Shown here one piece after another: positions 33,096 through 42,132 of a stretch of DNA of 64,000 nucleotides; position 1 is the first letter of the stretch, and each line of letters starts with the position of its first letter. Under the pieces are notes generated by a model that was not told where the DNA came from, did no database searches, and saw only the letters and a list, made by a program, of their open reading frames with translations. The DNA is taken from contig JAFXVN010000028.1 of assembly GCA_017524545.1 (NCBI GenBank), positions 1 to 64,000 of the forward strand, read 5' to 3'. The DNA is from Bacteroidaceae bacterium. Lineage in GTDB: Bacteria; Bacteroidota; Bacteroidia; Bacteroidales; Bacteroidaceae. The position numbers were made by a program, and so were the translations under genes.

Positions 33096-33119
33096 GGGTA
33101 GGGGATTCAACCCCTACCC
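33096..33119. other. Perfect 9-bp hairpin downstream of the fibre variable repeat
   Basis: GGGTAGGGG pairs with CCCCTACCC around a 6-nt loop. It lies 12 bp after the fibre stop codon and 73 bp after the end of the variable repeat. Some DGRs need a hairpin/cruciform after the variable repeat for efficient retrohoming; no T run follows, so it is not an ordinary terminator. Confidence 0.6.
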
Positions 33120-33130
33120 ACGTTCCCGTT

Positions 33131-36100
33131 TCACGCTTCTTCCTCTGCATCTGGGTCAATCTCGCTTTCGTTTGCGAACTTTCCGCTGAAGGCGAGACGA
33201 GCGCCGCTGTGCGCATACGAGTGCGAAGAATCGTTGCTCGCGTGCGCATACACGCAGCCGCCGTTCGGATTCGCATTGCCGTTCGCACGGCCAACCACAC
33301 GCCCACCAGAAGCGGTGTACCAAAATCCTGCCGCATAGTTGGTACTATATACAGACGTGTCAGAATTGGTACTGCTCGGAATAATATCGCAATGGCGACC
33401 GTGTTTCAGTCTTGCAATGCAATTACTGCCACCAGAAGTCAAGCCCTGTACGACACGCTCTGTATTGGTATGCGGGTCAAAGATGTGCCACTTAGCGTTA
33501 ACGGTTCCAGAAGCGGGACGTGCATTTTTCTTCCAAGTCGCGAAATCTGAAATGTTAACTCCCACATGGTCCATAAACTCCCAGTTACAAGATACCCAAG
33601 CTTCGAGGCCCCATATTTTGTTCATGGTAGCGCCCTGTTCTTTTGATGTGTCTCGTTTTCCTCTTGAATCTAACTGACCTGTAGTGTAGCCAGAAGATAT
33701 ACCATTTCCGTAAACTGCTCGGTCGTCACGGTTTCCACACCAGCAACGTGACAGAATAGCAATAATCTTGTTCTGCTCATAGTTTACGTCATGATAGCCC
33801 TTTCCACGCAGGTAACAGAGATTAAAGAAGTCCTGTCCTGTATAGTTAAGTGCAGAAACAGGAAGTGCTAAAGGCTCTCCGTTTGCGTCGTACTGCCAAT
33901 CTGGATTTGTGGTTGACGTTCCGTTACCTCTCTTCGTGACCTTGCCAGACAGAGAATGAATCTTGCCGTCCACATCATTGATGCTTGCGCCATAGATACC
34001 TATCAGCTCTGACTTGTGCTCTACCCAGCCCGGCTCGATTGCCTCAATGTCGTCACTATCTACGGCAAATACTGGATGGTCTGCGTCTGACAAGCCTCTG
34101 ATACAAGTGAAGTAAAGATACTTCGCATTTTCTGGAACATCGCGGAAGATGTAATCTCCAGCATCGTTTTTGAAATCGAGAGGGCTGTTTGCCGTGCCTG
34201 CTATCGCAAGTGCATCCTTCTGGATGATTTCGCCGTTTGCCTTGACGAAGATAGAGCCATAATTTGCGTTATTCAAGCCGATATACCTTACCTGCTTCAT
34301 GTTCTCCACATCCATTCGGTATGTAGCACATGAAGTCAATGTTACAAGGTGACTCTCGGCAGAGAATATGTCGCCTACCTCTATATCTTCCATCGACAAG
34401 CCATAGGTGTCCGAGAACACGATTTCAGACAAGGAATACTCACGCTTTGTGGTCCATGTCGGAGCTGGCATATTCTTCAATGAAGAGAGAAGAGTATGCT
34501 TCTCATGGTTCTTGAAATCATTGATGCCCTTATACCAGAAATGAGGAATATACATGAAGCAGTCATATCCTACTCCTATTTCATCTGTGTTGTCGAAATC
34601 CGTTCCGTCTGCGAACTTCTTGTAGTTCGTTTCTGACATCTTGGTAAGTGTCATCTCTTCAGTCTGTCTGTTGAACTCACCCTTGACAGGAACACTCTTG
34701 TCACGTATCTTCAAGATGTGACCGCTGGCAACGTATTCGCTGTTGAAGTCATATCCCGTTAAGTTGTCAAGGTTCGTGATGTTCTCGCTGTCCGTCTCTG
34801 CATCGTTCTCCTTGTAGTCAGAGTAAGGGCTTTCGATAACGGTCAAACCGCACTTATCACGGAAGAACTGCTGCACTTGACTGAATGTGTATGTTGTGCC
34901 ACTTATAGTAACACTTTCAACGTAGTCAATGAGCGTTACAGTAGAACCGCCGAATTGAGGCCAGTTATTATATGTACCGTCTGCATCAAGTCCATGGTAA
35001 GTCAATCCGCTATAGTCGTTTGGCGTTGCTGGGTTCCAACCTTCCATGAATGGAGTCAGTATGCTTGAATGTACACGTCCTCTTATGCCCTCGATGCGGA
35101 TGTTACGAGCATTAGCGCAAGTTGTAAGCAACGTCTGCCATGACAGGCCAGGACATGCAGCGAAATTGAGACCTGTGATAGCCGTCCATGTGTCATCCTC
35201 CATTGTCAGACCTGCAGATGTCAACAGCGGCAGATTCCTCAATGTCAGTGTGCGCAGCGTCTTTGGAAGTGCCAGTGTGGTGATTGGTGCGCCTTCCGGC
35301 AAGTTTAGAGTAGTCAGACCCGTTCCAGTCAACAAGGCTGTCTGCAAACGTGTATGCAACTCCAGACCAAGCGTGTTCGCAGTTCCGTTATTGATACCTG
35401 CCTGCCCTGTAAGGTCGATGTACTGAAGCTTGGCCGTGTTGCCGAGTGTCAGAATACCACCATATACAGAGCGTGTGTTTCGGATGACAAGTTTCGTCAT
35501 CATCACGCAAGCGGAAAGGTTCATTTCAGTTGTCAGCAGGTTTCCGCACATTTCTGTGAGGTCAAGCTCTGCCATACGGCTTGCACCGCAGACATAAGTC
35601 TGAATAGAACCGCCATTGATTGCGGCAGTGAATGACAGCGTGCAGATACCTCCCTGTTCTGTACGGATTGGCAACTGAAGCCACGTACCACCACCAGTAT
35701 TCAAGAAGTAACCGAAATAGTAGAGGTCGGCACTCTTGATTGTCAGCGTATTCTCTGCATCGTTTGCTGAACGGTTCACGCGCAAGGAAATACGGTCACC
35801 GCTGTAGTTACCAGCCGTGTACTTCGCGTCAAGCAACTGTGCACGGTCTGTTAAGAACTGGGTACGGTGTGCCTCACGGTTTCCTGTCAGTGTGTACGGA
35901 TAGTACTTCGTGGAATTGAACATCGTATCGATGTACTTCAGCTTTTGAGAGTAGTTATACTGACGTTCCGACCAGTTGCCCATCATAATCTCGTTGAACT
36001 CCTGGAGCATTGCTTGTGTCGTCAGGCGTGAGCGGAGATTACGAGCACAGACGGCCAAACGGTTGTAGATGTTATTGGTCTCTGAATTTCCGTACTCGAT

Positions 36101-39100
36101 GTTTGCCAGCAACAGGCACCAAAGCCATGAGTCGTGTCCTTCAAAGGCGAACTTTGAGCGTTCTGTGTCATAGGTGTCACGAGTTACGCTGTAGAGGTAC
36201 ACCATGAAGGCATCGTTACGGATAGACATTGCCGTATCTCCGTCGTAGTATGTCGGGTACCATTTCAAACCGTCCCATGTACGCCACAAGATGTTCTTCG
36301 CACGCTGGTCCACAGAAGCCCAATACTCGGTAAAGAGATAGTAGGTGCAGAGGTAGTCTATATCGAAATACTCCGATACATGCTCACGGAAGTAAGCACT
36401 ATACCACTTTGCCTTGTCTGCCGCACTCCATCCGTTAGCATCGCCGTACTCTGGATTGCTCATGTTCACGTCGCTCTCCTTGACGCAGTGGTAGATAAAC
36501 GACATGAGACGACGGATAGCGTTCTTCTGCAGGTCACTTGCAAGGTGACAATCTGCTGGCTTGTCTTGTGAGTTGATTTCAGCCTGCGTCCAGAAGGTAT
36601 CTTCTGGGTAGTTGAACTCAAAAGCACTTCCGAAGGTGTTAGCCAGCAAGTCCTCCAGAGCGTTGTTTTCTTCTGTCGTACCTCCAAAGCTGGTGATTGT
36701 ATTACCAATGGTGATATCTGGCCTGCTCTGTCCTGCACTCTGGAAAAGCGTTAAGGCGTAACGGTTCTCCAAAGCCTCCAAAGCAATAGGACATGTCGGC
36801 TCGAAGCCGCTGACACCCTCCATGCCAAAGATAGTTCCAGACTTTGATTTCTCGTTATTGAGAACGAACTGACCAAAGTACTTGAATGGCCCTGCCTCGC
36901 TCTCCGCACAATAGACATCGCAAGGAATACCGTCAATAGCCTGGCGCACACGGGCATCATGCTCCATTGGCGGTGTCATAAGGCCAAGGTTCTTCATCAC
37001 GTCATTGAACAAGTGCGCACCACCTGTATTCATAACCAAAGAAGAATCCACGAAGTCTGTCTTTGCACAGAGGACATTCTGCGGCAAGCTGTTTCCGCTG
37101 CCACGGAGGTTGTAGCCCTTGAAGTTCGACGTATGCCCTTCGCCGTCATCATAGACCATTTTCTTCGTTGTCGGATTGTAGTTGTAGGTCTTTCCTCCCG
37201 TACTGATGCTTGCTGGCTTTTCAGCCGTATGGAAGTTGGTCTTGGCAAGGTATATACGGATATTCTTGTATGGGTAGTTCACGGATGAAGTACCCTGTAT
37301 TCTGATATTCACATGACGTGCCTCGAATCCGTCACCAATCTTGTTACCGTTTAAGTCTGTTGGCGGGTCCCAGCAGATGTAGTCAGCATGGAAGTCGTCT
37401 TTCTTGCCTACAGAATCCTCAAACAATTCTTCCATGCCATTGTTGTTACTGCCAGTCTTGTTGTTCACACTCTTCACGAATGTCAACACGCCACGTCCCT
37501 TTGAAGCAGCGAGTAGCTTTGCCTTGCTTATGGTCGGAAGGTTGTTGCTGTCTGTACCGCCTACATCATTATTGTCATGAGCAAGCTGCATTTCAGAGCC
37601 AGTATGCAGAGTGGCAATCCAGTTTGCAAGAACTTGGTCACGGTCAAGGGCAAATCTGTAGTATCGGATTGTTCGGATAGCCACATCTGCCTTGTCGCTG
37701 TCGAAGATAAGTGGCTGTGCTGTGAGTTGCCTCATGGCGTATGTGATACCATTTGTGTAACGGTTCACACGGCTCAATACACCATTGATATAGAGCAAGC
37801 CCAGGCCATAGCCATTACTGATAGGCTCTACAACGAATGTAATGTGCAGCCACTTGTCTTCTGCAATGTTCATTTCTGCACCGTAGGGACGTATCACATA
37901 GAGGTCTTGAGCGTTCTTTGAACTTACAGATTCACCTACATAATACGTCTTTCCGCTCTGTGCCGTAGTATCGGCTGTCAGCCTCCAAACATTATCGCTT
38001 ATCTTTTCATAGTAGCCTTCACTGCTGATGTCGCTGCCGACTGTAGTAGAAGCCTCGCTGAAACGCAAGTAGTGGCCTTCTGCATCCATCACCTTTTCTG
38101 TAGTGTGAATTTCCTCGGGGTCGCCAAAAAGCAGAGAAGCCTTTTCGGTCGTAATCTTTATACCGCGTGGGTAAATTGAATCATCGTTCGGATCTGGAAC
38201 ACCAGTGCCGTTAAGGAATAGACAGTGCATGATTGCAGCACCACGCTCCATTATCTGGCTTACCTTCAATTCAATCTCCAGCGTCATACCTGTCTGTAGC
38301 AGGCCCTCGTTGTCGTCGGTATAGTCTGCGAATGGCTTAATATCAACAATAGCCTTTGCGCCGTTGGTAAGCAACAGGGTATTGTCAATCCAGCCATTGG
38401 CACTGTAGTTCAGTCCCGAGAGTTCCGTTATGCCGCCCCATTGGTCACGGTCTTCTTGACTATTTGACTTTCCTATAGCGGTCAGTTCTGCCTTGAACTG
38501 GTCTGTCACAGCTTCGTTCACGGTTCCTGTAGCTACGACTGCCACATTTGCTGTTAGCACGAGAGAACCCAGCTTCACTGTCAGCACATGATTACCGCTG
38601 GAATCGAAACGCTGTCTTAATCTTTGCTCTGTACGCCCAACGGTGATAGTCTGCACCGTCACATTGTCAAGCTTCACCTCAACAGAGTTATTGACAGACG
38701 AACTGCTCCATGCAGCCAACGGAATGTCTATCTCGTCAAACTGCTTCACATGTAATGGGAATCCTTCACCACTATAGGCGTAAGGCAGAGGCATGGTATT
38801 CGCAAGGTCAGAGACATCTACATCATCCGACGAGCATACGAGCAACAATCCGAGGTAAGATGCTGTTCCCTGTGCCTTTCGGAAATCTATGCTAACAATG
38901 TCGCTCTTCAACCCCGTTCCGTCGATTGCCAGAAGTTGCAGGTTGTTACGTCCTTCCACCATGTCTTCCAGGTCTATTGTGATACGTCCCGTAGAACTAC
39001 CACTTATGCTACTTGTCTGATAGAGTTCACCATTGAGCCAAGCCCTCAATGTGGTGCCATCTGGAACACTGAAATTATACGGAACGGTAATACTGCCAGT

Positions 39101-39955
39101 CACACCACTGTTTGTTGCCAAACCTGTTGCCGGACTGTAGCTGCTGGAAAGTGACAGCATTTCCATTTCCACTGTCAGACGTTTTGTTGCCGTCTTTTGC
39201 TCTCCCTCAATGTCTGCTGTGGCAGTAATGATTATCGTCACCGTGCCTCTTGTTGTGATAAGGGAGCCGTCTATGGTGAATGTTCCGCTTGTGCCTGGTC
39301 TTACTCCAACCTGCATAGCTTCACTGCCAAGATTAAGCTCCGTTGTTCCGTTGTCACCAGCAAGCATGGCAGCAATGGCAACCGTAGCATTGTATGACAT
39401 GCTTCCCTCGCTTTGGTTGGAAAGACAGTCATAGAGCCAGCTTATGCTTATGTCGCTTCCGACTTTCAGACGTGCGCCAGTCAAACGGCTTGCCGTTATC
39501 ACGGGATATATGACCTCACCAACGTCTTGAGCTGCTGGTATATCAACATCAAAAACGACATCGTTCTGCTCATTCAGAAATTCGAGTGTCACTTCCGAAC
39601 CGTCACCACTGACATTTCCAAGACGTGCTGACACTGGTATCTGACTTTCTACAGCATTGAATTTCTGCACAACCTTTCCGGCCTGTGCTGCTTTTGTGCT
39701 GTTTGTCTGATTCATCTGCGAGTCAACTTCTGGAATGGTCAGCATGACGTTACCGCTGGCATTTGGAGTTTCTGCTACACCGCTGCCGTTTAACTCAATG
39801 CCATTTATCTTTGAGTCATGCTCTCGCAGCTTTCCTTTAATGAAATTCTGCACAGACTCACCACTAAACGGCTTGTTACCATTGTTCTCGTCCCTTTCCC
39901 AATCCGCATCAAGATTGGGAATAGGTTCATAACTGTACTTGTTACTTCTTGCCAT
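33131..39955 (-). CDS. Giant tail fibre / receptor-binding protein, DGR target 1
   Basis: 2274 residues, the largest gene of the window. N-terminal part: phage attachment and Ig-like beta domains. About 500-790: LamG/concanavalin-like region (LTLEIELKVS, AEDKWLHITFVVEPISNGYG). About 815-1250: CotH-like segment (NIRIQGTSSVNYPYKNIRIYL, YFGQFVLNNEKSKSG, YYDGDTAMSI). About 1400-1650: leucine-rich repeats (LTTLNLPEGAP, LRTLTLRNLPLLTSAG). The last 290 residues form a C-type-lectin-like display domain ending in GFWYTASGGRVVGRANGNAN...SGARLAF (variable repeat, ~2218-2254) and a short acidic tail. It probably binds the host surface, and the DGR retunes it. Confidence 0.9.
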   Translation of the reverse strand: MARSNKYSYEPIPNLDADWERDENNGNKPFSGESVQNFIKGKLREHDSKINGIELNGSGVAETPNASGNVMLTIPEVDSQMNQTNSTKAAQAGKVVQKFNAVESQIPVSARLGNVSGDGSEVTLEFLNEQNDVVFDVDIPAAQDVGEVIYPVITASRLTGARLKVGSDISISWLYDCLSNQSEGSMSYNATVAIAAMLAGDNGTTELNLGSEAMQVGVRPGTSGTFTIDGSLITTRGTVTIIITATADIEGEQKTATKRLTVEMEMLSLSSSYSPATGLATNSGVTGSITVPYNFSVPDGTTLRAWLNGELYQTSSISGSSTGRITIDLEDMVEGRNNLQLLAIDGTGLKSDIVSIDFRKAQGTASYLGLLLVCSSDDVDVSDLANTMPLPYAYSGEGFPLHVKQFDEIDIPLAAWSSSSVNNSVEVKLDNVTVQTITVGRTEQRLRQRFDSSGNHVLTVKLGSLVLTANVAVVATGTVNEAVTDQFKAELTAIGKSNSQEDRDQWGGITELSGLNYSANGWIDNTLLLTNGAKAIVDIKPFADYTDDNEGLLQTGMTLEIELKVSQIMERGAAIMHCLFLNGTGVPDPNDDSIYPRGIKITTEKASLLFGDPEEIHTTEKVMDAEGHYLRFSEASTTVGSDISSEGYYEKISDNVWRLTADTTAQSGKTYYVGESVSSKNAQDLYVIRPYGAEMNIAEDKWLHITFVVEPISNGYGLGLLYINGVLSRVNRYTNGITYAMRQLTAQPLIFDSDKADVAIRTIRYYRFALDRDQVLANWIATLHTGSEMQLAHDNNDVGGTDSNNLPTISKAKLLAASKGRGVLTFVKSVNNKTGSNNNGMEELFEDSVGKKDDFHADYICWDPPTDLNGNKIGDGFEARHVNIRIQGTSSVNYPYKNIRIYLAKTNFHTAEKPASISTGGKTYNYNPTTKKMVYDDGEGHTSNFKGYNLRGSGNSLPQNVLCAKTDFVDSSLVMNTGGAHLFNDVMKNLGLMTPPMEHDARVRQAIDGIPCDVYCAESEAGPFKYFGQFVLNNEKSKSGTIFGMEGVSGFEPTCPIALEALENRYALTLFQSAGQSRPDITIGNTITSFGGTTEENNALEDLLANTFGSAFEFNYPEDTFWTQAEINSQDKPADCHLASDLQKNAIRRLMSFIYHCVKESDVNMSNPEYGDANGWSAADKAKWYSAYFREHVSEYFDIDYLCTYYLFTEYWASVDQRAKNILWRTWDGLKWYPTYYDGDTAMSIRNDAFMVYLYSVTRDTYDTERSKFAFEGHDSWLWCLLLANIEYGNSETNNIYNRLAVCARNLRSRLTTQAMLQEFNEIMMGNWSERQYNYSQKLKYIDTMFNSTKYYPYTLTGNREAHRTQFLTDRAQLLDAKYTAGNYSGDRISLRVNRSANDAENTLTIKSADLYYFGYFLNTGGGTWLQLPIRTEQGGICTLSFTAAINGGSIQTYVCGASRMAELDLTEMCGNLLTTEMNLSACVMMTKLVIRNTRSVYGGILTLGNTAKLQYIDLTGQAGINNGTANTLGLELHTRLQTALLTGTGLTTLNLPEGAPITTLALPKTLRTLTLRNLPLLTSAGLTMEDDTWTAITGLNFAACPGLSWQTLLTTCANARNIRIEGIRGRVHSSILTPFMEGWNPATPNDYSGLTYHGLDADGTYNNWPQFGGSTVTLIDYVESVTISGTTYTFSQVQQFFRDKCGLTVIESPYSDYKENDAETDSENITNLDNLTGYDFNSEYVASGHILKIRDKSVPVKGEFNRQTEEMTLTKMSETNYKKFADGTDFDNTDEIGVGYDCFMYIPHFWYKGINDFKNHEKHTLLSSLKNMPAPTWTTKREYSLSEIVFSDTYGLSMEDIEVGDIFSAESHLVTLTSCATYRMDVENMKQVRYIGLNNANYGSIFVKANGEIIQKDALAIAGTANSPLDFKNDAGDYIFRDVPENAKYLYFTCIRGLSDADHPVFAVDSDDIEAIEPGWVEHKSELIGIYGASINDVDGKIHSLSGKVTKRGNGTSTTNPDWQYDANGEPLALPVSALNYTGQDFFNLCYLRGKGYHDVNYEQNKIIAILSRCWCGNRDDRAVYGNGISSGYTTGQLDSRGKRDTSKEQGATMNKIWGLEAWVSCNWEFMDHVGVNISDFATWKKNARPASGTVNAKWHIFDPHTNTERVVQGLTSGGSNCIARLKHGRHCDIIPSSTNSDTSVYSTNYAAGFWYTASGGRVVGRANGNANPNGGCVYAHASNDSSHSYAHSGARLAFSGKFANESEIDPDAEEEA
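33192..33303 (-). repeat. DGR variable repeat 1 (VR1)
   Basis: 112 bp, ungapped match to the template. Nine differences, all at template adenines (coding strand); eight codons change. It lies at the C-terminus of the tail fibre. Confidence 0.95.
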
Positions 39956-39973
39956 AATTGTTACTATATTTGG

Positions 39974-41713
39974 TTACTCTTCATCGTCTATTACCTTGTA
40001 GTCGCATCCTTCGACAAGTTCCCCTGCAAGAACGAGTGCATCAAATTCCGACTGTGTAAGCACGACCTCCGTATGATTGAAAGCAGCTATTGCGGCATCT
40101 ACCCTTTGCTCGTTCTGGGATATGGCTTGCTCCATAGCCTGCTGCCTGTCTGCATCATCGCTGACTCTCTGTAGCTCTGCAGCAGCTCGCGCTTGCTCGG
40201 CTTCATCACGTCTCGTTTCTTGGGCAACGCGGATTTGCTCTGCCTCCTTATACACAAGGTCGCTCTGAAGCCTTGCCTGCTCTGCGCGGACTCTCGCCGT
40301 TTCCTGCAACTGGCGTTCATTCTCCGACGCATCCCTTCTCTGCTCTTGCTGGCGACGGACGGTTTCTTGGTGAACACGGTCTGTCTCGTTCTCCACACGT
40401 TCAAGCTCTGCCGCAACTCGGCTACTTTCGGCGGCAACCCTTTCGTTCTCGGATTCTGTGTGCCATTCTTCCAGTCTGTTCAACCTTGCAGTGTTGCTTG
40501 TCACCTCTTGAACTGCGGCGTTGGTCCTTATTTCCCTGTCCGCTTCTGCTGCATCGTAAAGGTCTTGACGTGTCCGCTCTGACCGCTCAAAGGTTTCTGC
40601 CCTCGCAAGCTGGCTCTCATTGAAAGTCTGTTCTCTTTGGGCTTCGGAATGCTGGAACTGCAGATTGCGGCTATTCTCAACACGAGTGTATTCAGCATCA
40701 CGACCCGCCTCCGCATTTTCGTAGTTTGTCCTGTTCTGTGAGACAAATTCCTGTATTTCGAGATTGCGCTGTGCCTCTCCATCAGTAACGGCTTGATTCC
40801 TGCTTGCCTCACCTTCATTGACAATACGGTTACGCTCGGCTTCACCTTCTGTAACAGCAGTGTTTCGGCGTTGCTCCCCAAGCTCTACGGTTTCATTCCT
40901 ATGGAACTCCCCTTCTTCAATAGCCTGGTTACGCTGGGCCTCTCCTTCCCTTACCAGCGTTTCACGTTCTGTCTCGGCAGCTTGGCGCAAAGCTTCGGAT
41001 TCAACCCTTTCCTGCTCTGAATTGTTTCGGCTTGTTTCAGCTTCGGTACGTCCTTGTTCCGCTTCCACTCTTCCGGCTTCTGCCTCTACACGGCCTTCTT
41101 CGGCTTCTACGCGACCTTCTTCTGCACTGACACGTCCCTGCTCTGTTTCCTGTATGGTGGAAAGCCCTTCAAACAGTTCTTCGGTTCTCGCCAACACTTG
41201 CGCGGCCTGTTGCGAAGATTCCACACTCAACTCTGTGGAGTTAAGCACAAGCTCGAAGTCATGCACCCACTTCTCTTCGCTTCCTTCGTAACCATGATTG
41301 ACAGCGATTTCATAGGCAGACAAACCGTGTATGCCGACATCAACATTGCCAGCATCAAGTGGCGTGTCCCCTGCCATGTAGTCGGGTATCTGACACGTTT
41401 TCTCTACCAACTGGAAAGCACAGCAGTTGTCCGTTATGCCTTGATGCTCCTTGCCTTCGTTCTCAACCAGCATAAGACCATAGACACCTGTATGCTTCTG
41501 GTCATTATGAGAGAAAGTAAAAGCAATGATGTGGGCCTCCCTACCAAACACCTTTATGCGCTTCTTGTTCCCCATTGGGTCAACGACATAAAGATTAAGG
41601 TCTCGGCCATCAAGTAGCTGTTCCTCGCCATTGGTGAGAATCGGCCACTTGATTTGAATATCATTGCCTATCCTGTATGTCCTGATGTTCTTTTTCATAT
41701 TGTGTACAGTCAT
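39974..41713 (-). CDS. Baseplate/tail protein with very long coiled coil
   Basis: 579 residues. The first ~115 resemble a BppU-type N-terminal domain (YRIGNDIQIKWPILTNGEE, GVYGLMLVENEG). From ~190 to ~530 the chain is made of short repeats such as GRVEAE, EGEAxRNxxV and RAxxEREx, which should form a long parallel coiled coil. The last 40 residues (LTQSEFDALVLAGELVEGCDYKVIDDEE) are a small end domain. Probably a tail stalk that carries the giant fibre encoded 18 bp downstream. An alternative start is at 41698. Confidence 0.7.
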   Translation of the reverse strand: MTVHNMKKNIRTYRIGNDIQIKWPILTNGEEQLLDGRDLNLYVVDPMGNKKRIKVFGREAHIIAFTFSHNDQKHTGVYGLMLVENEGKEHQGITDNCCAFQLVEKTCQIPDYMAGDTPLDAGNVDVGIHGLSAYEIAVNHGYEGSEEKWVHDFELVLNSTELSVESSQQAAQVLARTEELFEGLSTIQETEQGRVSAEEGRVEAEEGRVEAEAGRVEAEQGRTEAETSRNNSEQERVESEALRQAAETERETLVREGEAQRNQAIEEGEFHRNETVELGEQRRNTAVTEGEAERNRIVNEGEASRNQAVTDGEAQRNLEIQEFVSQNRTNYENAEAGRDAEYTRVENSRNLQFQHSEAQREQTFNESQLARAETFERSERTRQDLYDAAEADREIRTNAAVQEVTSNTARLNRLEEWHTESENERVAAESSRVAAELERVENETDRVHQETVRRQQEQRRDASENERQLQETARVRAEQARLQSDLVYKEAEQIRVAQETRRDEAEQARAAAELQRVSDDADRQQAMEQAISQNEQRVDAAIAAFNHTEVVLTQSEFDALVLAGELVEGCDYKVIDDEE

Positions 41714-41943
41714 TATGTCCCATTGTTCCAGCCATCGGTATTACTCCAAGGCATATCGTTTCTCCAGTAACCACTCCCGAAGCATGAATGTATGAGTTCC
41801 CACACAAGAACCGCAACACCGTTGATGACACGATAAATCGCCTTGAGCGGCGTGGCCTTCACGATATTTGTCAGCGGGTCTATCGTGGCCTTGAACCTTG
41901 CTATAACCTCTCTCGCGGTTCCGTTCTTGACAATATACTCCAT
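41713..41943 (-). CDS. Small phage tail-region protein
   Basis: 76 residues ending in HSCFGSGYWRNDMPWSNTDGWNNGT. The same ending pattern (RSCFGSGxWxND.PW.N) is in the neighbour at 41956, so the two are paralogues. Role unknown. Confidence 0.65.
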   Translation of the reverse strand: MEYIVKNGTAREVIARFKATIDPLTNIVKATPLKAIYRVINGVAVLVWELIHSCFGSGYWRNDMPWSNTDGWNNGT

Positions 41944-41955
41944 AGGCTTCCGTGT

Positions 41956-42129
41956 TTAACCGTTCTTCCAGCCCTCATCGTTTATCCAAGGCTTGTCATT
42001 CCTCCAGCAACCGCTACCAAAGCAAGAACGGACAGCCTGCCAGAGAAGGCGCGTACCCTTCCACAGCTCGGATAATGCTTTCCCGTTGTAGTAAAGCCCG
42101 ATAGTTTCCTTTCCGTTCCTATACAGCAT
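41956..42129 (-). CDS. Small phage tail-region protein
   Basis: 57 residues starting MLYRNGKETIGLYYNGKALS and ending RSCFGSGCWRNDKPWINDEG then WKNG. Paralogue of the 41713 gene. A longer frame starts further upstream but would overlap the 42133 gene. Confidence 0.65.
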   Translation of the reverse strand: MLYRNGKETIGLYYNGKALSELWKGTRLLWQAVRSCFGSGCWRNDKPWINDEGWKNG

Positions 42130-42132
42130 AAC

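Larger units (their letters stand above)
32692..33130 (-). ncRNA. DGR template region with hairpin and spacer (non-coding)
   Basis: 439 bp between the fibre gene and the RT without a real gene. From right to left it holds a perfect 9-bp hairpin (33096-33119), the template repeat (32896-33007) and a ~200-bp spacer with a small AACCGT...ACGGTT hairpin. The spacer, kept on the same transcript, is expected to be part of the structured template RNA read by the RT; that role is known for DGRs and inferred here. Confidence 0.75.

Noticed and set aside
32847-33110. Open frame of 87 residues across the DGR template repeat
   Set aside because: The frame is open only because the template copies coding sequence; it has no ribosome site, Lys/Arg-rich nonsense before the repeat, and templates are not translated in known DGRs.
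40000-41200. CRISPR-like repetitiveness
   Set aside because: The repeats are coding (RxxE coiled coil), variable in sequence and not separated by uniform spacers.
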